IMG/VR virus record: IMGVR_UViG_3300031972_001084
Location: 1 to 43,085 of that record
DNA from: a virus
Length of the DNA: 43,085 bases
Reading direction: 5' to 3' (one strand)
Part shown: positions 24,129-31,300 of the stretch, piece by piece
Layout of the letters: every line of letters starts with the position of its first letter
Position numbering within the stretch: position 1 is the first letter of the stretch
Made by a program: the position numbers and the translations under genes
The notes under the pieces: model-generated
What the model saw: only the letters and a program-made list of their open reading frames with translations
What the model was told of the DNA's origin: nothing
Databases searched by the model: none

Positions 24129-24995
24129 ATGACTCAATTCATTGCCAAGAAGTTTGGTTCCGGTTTTGATGGGTTTCACATGAAAATTTATGTAACAACC
24201 GGCGATTCGGACACGGAAATTCCGTTCGGATTTTCTGCGACGAGTGTTGATTGCGTTATTGATTGGGGCGACGGATCAACTGAATCTGTAACGGGCGACA
24301 AGTCAGGGGATGAGGTCGCTCATACCTACACCGAAAAGGATCGAGAATATGACATAAAAATTACCGGGACTATTCAAGAATTAGATTATGCAAATCCGAC
24401 AGCCAGCTCTCGAAATCAACTCAGGGAGGTTTTGCAATGGGGATCGTGCGGCTGGCTTGGACTTGGCGTTTCTTTTTATCGATGCGCGAATCTAACCGAG
24501 GTGAACGCGACCGACGGCTACAATTTAGAAAATTGCAATTATTTCGGTTATATGTTTTACCGCTGTAATTCATTGTTATCGGTCAATCTGTCAGGCTGGA
24601 TAACAACGAATTCAACTGATTTCCGAGTCATGTTCTATCAGTGTTACAACCTGACCGATATAGACGTCAGTGACTTCGATATGTCAAACGCGGAAAAAAT
24701 CTTCGCGATGTTTTATGAGTGCGACTCTCCGGCTGATTCTTATCAGTTAAACGTGACCGGAATGGATCAGTGGAACGTAGCGAACGTGGACGATGCGGTG
24801 AATCTGTTTTTCGGCGCTCATTTAGACGACACGGAATACGACAAAATTCTTGTCGCATGGGCCGCGCAAGCACCTAATCTTCAGTCGAACGTAACGGCTA
24901 CATTTGGTTCCGCGAAATATACCGAGTCCACCGCGAGAGGTGTTCTGACTGGCTCGCCTTACAACTGGTCGATCGCTGACGGTGGTCCAGCGTGA
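24129..24995 (+). CDS. PKD-like plus BspA/DUF285-type repeat adhesin
   Basis: Encodes 288 residues. Residues about 30-75 resemble a PKD/Ig-like domain (VDCVIDWGDGSTES, then HTYTEKDREYDIKITG). Residues about 100-225 hold degenerate BspA-type leucine-rich repeats of the DUF285 surface protein family (YMFYRCNSLLSVNLSGW; VMFYQCYNLTDIDVSDFDM; AMFYECDS). Such repeats mostly occur on bacterial surface proteins and bind ligands; here it is probably a receptor-binding virion protein. The gene is clearly more AT-rich than its neighbours, with AAT, TTA and ATA codons rare elsewhere in the window, suggesting recent transfer. No signal peptide. Confidence 0.7.
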   Translation: MTQFIAKKFGSGFDGFHMKIYVTTGDSDTEIPFGFSATSVDCVIDWGDGSTESVTGDKSGDEVAHTYTEKDREYDIKITGTIQELDYANPTASSRNQLREVLQWGSCGWLGLGVSFYRCANLTEVNATDGYNLENCNYFGYMFYRCNSLLSVNLSGWITTNSTDFRVMFYQCYNLTDIDVSDFDMSNAEKIFAMFYECDSPADSYQLNVTGMDQWNVANVDDAVNLFFGAHLDDTEYDKILVAWAAQAPNLQSNVTATFGSAKYTESTARGVLTGSPYNWSIADGGPA

Positions 24996-25783
24996 GAATC
25001 CTGCTTGCCGCCAAACACGCTCCAGAAGGACGCCGACCGATCGGCGGGGTTCAGAGCTGGTGTCGTACTATCGCGAACGAACTTCGCTCTCGCGGTCACG
25101 AAGCGATCACGTGGGGACCGGAACAGCCAGCGCCTCTCGGTGGTTTCGATTTCGGGATCGTCGCGAATGTCGGCGACACCGCTCGCGCTTTTGAGTGGTG
25201 CAAAAAGGCGCTCGTCGTTTCTCATGGAATCATCCCGGCGGAGCGTCCGCGCCCCGGTCTGACAACGGTCTTCACTTCGGAAGAAATCCGGGACCATTGG
25301 GGCGTCGAGGGCGAGATCATTCGCCAGCCGATCGACCTCGATTTTTGGTCGCCGAAAGTGGCTTTTCCGATTTACCTGACGCGCTTCAGTTATCGCGGCG
25401 GGATGGGGTACGTAAAACCGTTGGCGAGGCGTTTGAATTTAACTTATCAGCACGTTCGAAACCTGCCCGACTCAAAGGTCATCGAAATCCTTCACCAATC
25501 GAAAGTTGTACTCGCTACAGGACGCGCCGCGCTCGAGGCGATGGCGTGCGACGCGCCGGTCGTGATTGTCGATCACCGAGCCGCTTATCAAGGTCCGCTC
25601 ATGGACCCGGACATTCCCGGCGCGATGACCCGGAACTACAGCGGTCGAGGCGGGATTGTGCCGACGCCGGACAATCTCAAGGAAGCGATCGATCAGGCGG
25701 TACGTTCTGGCGGTCTCAGATCGCACGTGGCGGCGTTTCACGACGCCGGCGACATAACGGATCAACTCTTGGAGTATTCATGA
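24992..25783 (+). CDS. GT-B fold glycosyltransferase (GT4-like)
   Basis: Encodes 263 residues from a GTG overlapping the previous stop. The N-terminal MRILLAAKHAPEGRRP...GGVQSWCRTIANELRSRGHE is the first Rossmann domain of GT4-like enzymes, and the second domain carries VVLATGRAALEAMACDAPVVI, the usual donor-site helix (E-A-x-A-C/G-x-P). The protein is shorter than cellular GT4 enzymes but both halves are present. It is coupled to the GT2 gene after it. Cytoplasmic; acceptor unknown, with virion protein glycosylation a reasonable idea given its position inside the tail operon. Confidence 0.75.
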   Translation: MRILLAAKHAPEGRRPIGGVQSWCRTIANELRSRGHEAITWGPEQPAPLGGFDFGIVANVGDTARAFEWCKKALVVSHGIIPAERPRPGLTTVFTSEEIRDHWGVEGEIIRQPIDLDFWSPKVAFPIYLTRFSYRGGMGYVKPLARRLNLTYQHVRNLPDSKVIEILHQSKVVLATGRAALEAMACDAPVVIVDHRAAYQGPLMDPDIPGAMTRNYSGRGGIVPTPDNLKEAIDQAVRSGGLRSHVAAFHDAGDITDQLLEYS

Positions 25784-26481
25784 ACCTCGTCGCTCTCACG
25801 CCGACCGGCTGTCGCCCCGAGGGACTGGCGCTCTTGGGCGAATATCTGAACGCGCAGACCTACACCGGGGAGCTGGACTGGATCGTTGTCGATGACTGCG
25901 ACCCGGAGTCCCGGCTTCCGACCATGCGGGAAGGAATCCACGTGACCCAGATTCGACCAGCTTGGCGCTGGCGTCCCGGCGACAACACTCAAGCGCGATC
26001 CTTGCTGGCGGGACTGGAGTATGTCCGCCCCGATTCCACGCTGTTCGTGTTAGAAGATGACGACGTCTATTTGCCGAAATATCTCGAGACCATGCTGGCG
26101 GCAATCGAGGACGCGGAGCTGGTTGGCGAAAGAGTTTCGCGGTACTACAACGTCGCGTCCCGGAGCTGGCGGGTCTTGCGTGGCGTACACCATGCGTCGA
26201 TGGCTTCGACTGTTTCACGTGGAACGGCTTTGCAGTTGTTCGAACAAGTAGTATCAGACGGGCGAAAAACGATGCTCGATGTTACACTCTGGAAAAGATT
26301 CGACGGTAAGAAGCGCCTTCTCGATGAGGCGAACGTCGTCGGGATCAAAGGACTTCCGGGACGACCCGGAATCGGTGTCGGGCATAGGAGGAACTTCGGC
26401 ACGCCGGACAAGGTCGGCACGTTGCGAACTTGGATCGGTGATTATGCTTCGAACTACGACATCTTCAGGGAGGCGGCATGA
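25780..26481 (+). CDS. GT-A fold glycosyltransferase (GT2-like)
   Basis: Encodes 233 residues. The ATG at 25780 overlaps the previous stop (ATGA) and TTGGAG lies upstream. MNLVALTPTGCRPEGLALLGEYL opens the fold; WIVVDDCDP (about 34-42) is the donor-binding Asp pair, and VLEDDDVYLP (about 89-98) is the metal-binding DXD. The C-terminal region (RLLDEANVVGIKGLPGRPGIG) is shared with phage GT2-like proteins. Together with the gene before it, it may build a disaccharide on one acceptor. Confidence 0.75.
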   Translation: MNLVALTPTGCRPEGLALLGEYLNAQTYTGELDWIVVDDCDPESRLPTMREGIHVTQIRPAWRWRPGDNTQARSLLAGLEYVRPDSTLFVLEDDDVYLPKYLETMLAAIEDAELVGERVSRYYNVASRSWRVLRGVHHASMASTVSRGTALQLFEQVVSDGRKTMLDVTLWKRFDGKKRLLDEANVVGIKGLPGRPGIGVGHRRNFGTPDKVGTLRTWIGDYASNYDIFREAA

Positions 26482-26879
26482 GCACAACGGACATCATGAG
26501 AGCGGCGTTTGATCGACTTGAATCGTTCACGTTCGTCCCGCCGCCGAAAATTCTTTGGCCCGGAATCCAGAGCGATCCGCCAGCAAGCGGAATCTGGCTC
26601 GAGCCGAAACTCTTTCCCAATGAGCCGTCCGATATTGCGTGGGATGATGACGGCTGTCTCGACACTCGAGGGTTCTTCCGAATCCTCGTCTATTTCCGTC
26701 CGGGCATGGGGCAAGTCGAGCCGTCAGAAATGGCGGACTTGCTGATCGAACTGTTTCCGAAAGGTTTGGAATTGGGACCGGTTCGCGTCTCAAAGAGACC
26801 GTGGCAATCGCCACTCGTCACCGAGGACGCTTCGAAATTATTCATCCCCGTTACGGTCCCGTACATGGGACTAACATGA
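26478..26879 (+). CDS. Tail terminator protein (DUF4128-like)
   Basis: Encodes 133 residues and overlaps the previous stop. Residues 1-40 (MSTTDIMRAAFDRLESF...) form a helix, and residues about 65-133 a beta sheet with GFFRILVYFRPGMGQVEPSEMADLLIELFP, as in DUF4128/lambda U-type proteins that cap the finished tail tube. The position, after the tail completion gene and before the tail tube gene, is the classical one. Confidence 0.7.
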   Translation: MSTTDIMRAAFDRLESFTFVPPPKILWPGIQSDPPASGIWLEPKLFPNEPSDIAWDDDGCLDTRGFFRILVYFRPGMGQVEPSEMADLLIELFPKGLELGPVRVSKRPWQSPLVTEDASKLFIPVTVPYMGLT

Positions 26880-26902
26880 CATGAACCGATTCCCCGAAAA
26901 TG

Positions 26903-26922
26903 GGTTACGCGTAAACCTTTTT
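26903..26922 (+). terminator. Weak hairpin with T5, leader of the tail tube gene
   Basis: GGTT (26903-26906) pairs with AACC (26914-26917) around ACGCGTA and is followed by TTTTT (26918-26922). TTACGCGTAA (26905-26914) is also a perfect DNA palindrome. It could partly end the upstream transcript or shape the leader of the strongly expressed tail tube gene, whose AGGAGGA site lies at 26929-26935. Confidence 0.35.
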
Positions 26923-26942
26923 ACAGTTAGGAGGATTTAAAA

Positions 26943-27407
26943 ATGGCATCTTGTGGAGCCACAAACTTCGGCGGTCAATTCTTCATCGCCGACAGCGCGT
27001 CAAACGACGATCTCACTTTGTCCGAGTTCGAAGGATTGACATTCGTAGAGATTCCGAATCTCGTTACCTGCGACCCGACCGGCGTCACTCAAAACATCGT
27101 GACCGATTCCACGTGGGATCGCCCCGTTGTTTGTAAGGGCAAAGGCGAAGCAAACGCCGGCGACCCGAACATCGAATTTCAGGACTCGCCAAGCGCGGGA
27201 ATGGATTTGATGAACGCCGCCGCCGCTTACGACAATACGAACAACTACGCCTTCAAGTTCGTATGGGCGGATGGTTCGGAAGAGTACAATCGCGGACTGG
27301 TTTCAGGACCGCAACGGACCAAGGGCGGAAACGAAGATTTCAAGCACGTTATCTTCACGCTCGGACTCCAACAGCCGCCGGAGGTGGTTGAAGCCCCGTC
27401 AGTCTAA
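26943..27407 (+). CDS. Major tail tube protein
   Basis: Encodes 154 residues with a strong ribosome binding site. The MASCGATNFGGQFFIADSA opening and the pattern of a small beta-barrel protein, directly before the frameshifted chaperone and tape-measure genes, mark it as the tail tube subunit. The sequence GEANAGDPNIEFQDSPSAGMDLMNAAA with VSGPQRTKGGNEDFKHVIFTLGL is typical of tube proteins of this phage group. Hexamers stack on the tape measure to form the tube. It is bracketed by hairpins, in line with high independent expression. Confidence 0.8.
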   Translation: MASCGATNFGGQFFIADSASNDDLTLSEFEGLTFVEIPNLVTCDPTGVTQNIVTDSTWDRPVVCKGKGEANAGDPNIEFQDSPSAGMDLMNAAAAYDNTNNYAFKFVWADGSEEYNRGLVSGPQRTKGGNEDFKHVIFTLGLQQPPEVVEAPSV

Positions 27408-27461
27408 CTCTCCTACTGACGGGAAACCGGACTCCCGACGCCCCGGCTACGTCGGGAGTCC
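27395..27461 (+). terminator. Two tandem hairpins at the end of the tail tube gene
   Basis: Hairpin 1: CCCGTCAGT (27395-27403) pairs with ACTGACGGG (27415-27423), a perfect 9 bp that includes the stop codon in its loop. Hairpin 2: GGACTCCCGACG (27429-27440) pairs with CGTCGGGAGTCC (27450-27461), a perfect 12 bp. Neither has a U-tract. They probably act as 3' stabilisers or partial terminators, giving more tube mRNA than chaperone/tape-measure mRNA. Confidence 0.7.
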
Positions 27462-27482
27462 ATCTCAACAAAGGAAAATGAA

Positions 27483-27911
27483 ATGAATTTAAAAGACATC
27501 AAAAAATCCGTAAAAACGGTTAATCGCGAAGTTGAGTTCAAGCCTATCGGAGACCCGACCGGCTGGTTCTTTGAGCTTCGCCATGAGTCATCTCGAGAGG
27601 TTCAGGAAGTCATGCGGAGATTCCAAGCGAAGGTCCGCAACCTGACGCTCAAACGTAAGACGAGTCAGTACGAAGACCTCGTCGCCCAGAACGAAAACAG
27701 TTTGCGGATCGCGCACGTTGCCGGTTGGCGATGGGCGGAAGGCGACGACGAGAAAAAGGGTCGTCCGCCATTCTCGAACCGGGAACTCAAAAACCTGTTG
27801 ACCGACCGAAGTGACGAGGACGCCGAGACGCTTGGCTTCCTCCTGAAAAACTTCATCGATGACGAAGTCGGGAGTCTCCAAGATTTTTTGGAGAGATCGG
27901 GCAACAACTAG
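27483..27911 (+). CDS. Tail assembly chaperone, short form (lambda gpG equivalent)
   Basis: Encodes 142 residues, starting MNLKDIKKSVKTVNREVEF with AAAGGAAA upstream. It is charged and helical, ending in DDEVGSLQDFLERSGNN. Located between tail tube and tape measure genes, where siphophages encode the chaperone that coats the tape measure during tail assembly. A slippery heptamer lies seven codons before its stop (27884-27890), so a fraction of ribosomes should shift into the next frame and make the long form. Confidence 0.85.
   Translation: MNLKDIKKSVKTVNREVEFKPIGDPTGWFFELRHESSREVQEVMRRFQAKVRNLTLKRKTSQYEDLVAQNENSLRIAHVAGWRWAEGDDEKKGRPPFSNRELKNLLTDRSDEDAETLGFLLKNFIDDEVGSLQDFLERSGNN
27884..27890 (+). 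promoter_or_regulatory. Programmed -1 ribosomal frameshift site (T TTT TTG)
   Basis: In the chaperone frame the codons read GAT TTT TTG, giving the canonical X XXY YYZ heptamer T TTT TTG. After a -1 slip the frame stays open through GGA GAG ATC GGG CAA CAA CTA and continues into 27920-28303 without a stop. This reproduces the G/GT arrangement of lambda-like tails. Confidence 0.85.
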
Positions 27912-27919
27912 GAGACGGA

Positions 27920-28303
27920 TTGGCGTGGCACGCTCGTTACGAACTGGAATGGGGACACAAGGTCGCATCCCGCGAGGGTCCGGTCGAAGTCACCAGAAAG
28001 GTCTACAACGAACAAGCCGGCGTCGAGACGCCTCGACAACCTTCCATCCCCGAATGTGCCGCGCACGTTTGGGGCTGGTGGTTTGAGCTTAATGCTCGCC
28101 GGGGACCGGGATTCGATAGTCTCGCCCCGATCTCGTACAGCGAAATCAAAAACTGGATTTTGCTGACCGGGAAGCTCGTCACATACGAGGAAATCGCGTG
28201 GCTTGTGGCGATGGATAATGCTTGGCTCCTTGCCATTGCGGAAGAGCGCCGAGCACGTTCGGAACGCGAAAAGGAAGAGGCGGAAATCAGGAAAGGGAGA
28301 TAG
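27920..28303 (+). CDS. Tail assembly chaperone extension (T domain), made by -1 frameshift
   Basis: The frame is open from the slippery site at 27884-27890. The coordinates given begin at the first possible independent start, a TTG at 27920 behind AGGAG, but expression as a 27483-28303 fusion is more likely. PISYSEIKNWILLTG, then YEEIAWLVAMDNAWLLAIAEE, is typical of the T-type domain that recruits tube protein to the tape measure. The C-terminus is highly charged (RARSEREKEEAEIRKGR). It is followed by the tape-measure gene after three bases. Confidence 0.85.
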   Translation: MAWHARYELEWGHKVASREGPVEVTRKVYNEQAGVETPRQPSIPECAAHVWGWWFELNARRGPGFDSLAPISYSEIKNWILLTGKLVTYEEIAWLVAMDNAWLLAIAEERRARSEREKEEAEIRKGR

Positions 28304-28306
28304 AGA

Positions 28307-31300
28307 ATGTCGGTCGATATTGCTGAACTAGGGTTACGAGTTCGAAGTGACGGAGTAGTCGTCGCGACGGAGCGCTTGCGGAAACTGAAAGACCAAGCGA
28401 GACAGTCCGCGACAGCAACCGACAAGCTCACTCGCGCCGCTGAGAAGTCCGCCAAGGCGATGCAAAAAGTGGGGCGGAATCTGACGATGTACGTCACCGC
28501 CCCGATCACCGCTTTCGGTCTCGCTTCGGTCAAGGCGGGCAGTAATTTCGACGACGCGATGACGGCTTCGATGGCGATCATGGGCGACCTGTCCGACACG
28601 ATGAAAAAGGACATGGTCGCCGCCGCTCGGAAGATGGGCAAAGAGTCCACGTTCAGCGCCAAGCAAGCCGCCGAATCGTACTACTTCCTCGCGTCCGCTG
28701 GACTGGATGCCGCCGCCTCGATTGCCGCCTTGCCGAAGGTCGCCGCGTTTGCTCAAGCCGGGACGTTCGACATGGCAAAAGCGACGGACATTTTGACCGA
28801 CGCTCAATCCGCTCTCGGGCTAGTGGTAAAAGATACCGTCAAGAACACCGAGAACATGGTCGCTCTATCGGATGTTCTAGTTAAAGCGAACACGATCGCC
28901 AACGCTTCGGTCCAGCAATTCGGCGAAGCGCTGACCAACAAGGCGGCGTCTGCGATGAAGCTCTTGAACATCGAGGTCGAGACCGGTGTCGCGGTTCTGG
29001 CGGCGTGGGCGGACCAAGGCGTCAAGAGCATGGAAGCCGGCGAGAAATTCAACATCGTCACTCGCGACCTCCAAACCGCCTTCAGGAACAACGCGAAGGA
29101 GTTCGAGAAATTCAATATCGCCGTTTTTGAGAACGGCGCGATCCGCAACATGGCGGACATCATTGGCGACATCGAGCGAGCGTTGAAACCTATGTCGGTC
29201 GAGCTTCAGGGAAACACGCTGAAGATGCTCGGTTTCCAAGATCGATCCGTGATCGCGATCAAGTCCTTGATAGGACTGTCCGAGAAAATTCGCGGCTATG
29301 AAAAAGACCTCCGCAAAGCCGGCGGCATTACCCAAGAAGTCGCCGACAAACAGATGGAGTCTTTCAAGAATCAGGTCGCGAAAGCGAAGAAAGAAATCGC
29401 CGACCTCGGGATCGAGATCGGAGCGATGCTCGCTCCCCATATCATTAGTCTTTCGGAAGACGTTGGCGAACTGGTCCGGGCGTTCCGAGCGCTGGACGAA
29501 GAGACGCAAAAACAAATCCTCAAGTGGACCGCGCTGGCGGCGCTGTTGGGTCCGGCTTTGCTGGTGCTTGGCATGATGGCGAAGGCGGTCGCTTTTCTGG
29601 CGGCGGCTTTCACGGCGCACCTTCTCCCGGTGCTCGTCACGCTGGCGCGTTTAATGTCTCCGCACTTGGCAATTATCGGCGGCTTTACATGGTTGATCGA
29701 TAAGCTCGGGAACGACTACGTAGAATCAATCGAAAAGGCGACCGCGAGTACGGTGAAGTTCACCGGGAGCTTGCGAACAATGCGCGACGCGCTGACGATG
29801 GAAAGCGACATAATCGCGATCGGAGACAACCTCGATCCGCTGTTCACGGAACTCGAAGGACGGCTCGGAGCGATCGCGGAATTGAACCGTCTTCGGGGCG
29901 ATCCGAATACACCGGCGGCGGAGCGGAGTCTCGCCATTGCGATGCTCGAAAAGGAACAACAGACCGTCGCCGATCTGAGAGCTGAGATCGACAGTTTGAT
30001 TCGTCTACGGGACCGGGACACCGAAGCGCTCTCGGCGCTCACGCTGGCGCTTCAAGAGGAGCAAGCCGCGCTCGAAAATACCGGAGAAGCCGCCGGCGAT
30101 TTAGGGGAAACAATCGCGACGGTAGCGGCGGACGGAATGGGCGACGAAGCGTTCCAAGCGTTCCTTCAAACGATGGCGGATATTGAAGCCGAGGTCATGC
30201 CGGCGGCGGCGGCGATGAAAGAACTCGGGGCGGTTCGGAAGATGCTCGACCGAGCGTTCGCCAGCGGCAAAATAGACGCGAAAGTTTTCGAACAACTGAA
30301 CAACCTTCTCGACCTCCGGGGCGCGATGCTGAACATGAAAGAATTCAGCGTGGCGACCCAATCGGCGCTCGACGAATCGATCGCCTATATCGAAGGATTG
30401 GAAGCGCTGGAATCGCAAGTCGAAGCAATTGAAAACCGGCTCGATCCCGCCGGGGAAGCGCTCCGTCAATTCGCCGAAATGCAAGAGCTTGTCAACGAGG
30501 CTTTCGAGAAGGGAGCGATCGATCCTGAACGGTACGAAGCCGTCACCAAGGCGATCGAAAAAGCGGCGAACGCGACCGGCTTTTTGAGCGATGCCATGAT
30601 CGACGGAATCAACCAATGGATCGTCGCCGCGAGAGACATGGCGGGGATGTTCGATCAGGACTCCCAAGAGGCGAAAGACCTACATAGAATGATAACGCTG
30701 TTGAACGTGGTCATGGGTATCAACGCGGTTATCAAACAGCTCCAAGGCGGCGACGTTTACTCGGCGATTCCGAGAGCGATCGCGGTCGCTTCGATGATCG
30801 CTTCGATGGGCGTCGCGACCGGGGCGAGTGGTGCCGCGTCGCAATCAATCAGCGAGCGCCGACAGGAGGAACAGGGAGCCGGTTCGGTGCTCGGCGATGC
30901 GATGGAGAAGACCGAGTCGATCCTCAACGCGACCGAGATCACGGCGAACGCGACAAGCGAACTCGTCGGGATCAATCGCGGGATGTTGCACGCGCTCCAA
31001 GCGATGCAAGCCGGGATCGCCGGGGCGACGAATTCGATCGCTCGCGGAGCGGGTTTTGATCCCACCATGCCCAACACCGACTTCGACGGAGCGGCGTGGG
31101 CGCTCGGTGGTGCCGGGGCGATTGCCGGGGCGGTATTCGGCGGCGCGATGGGCGGCATTATGTTCGGCAAGATCGGCTTGTTGATCGCGGGTCCATTGGG
31201 CGCGTTGATCGGCGGCGCTCTCGGTTGGGCGCTCGGGAAATTGCTCGGCGGTTCGTCCAAGGTGATCGACGAAGGTGTGGCGATTTTGGGCGGCAATCTT

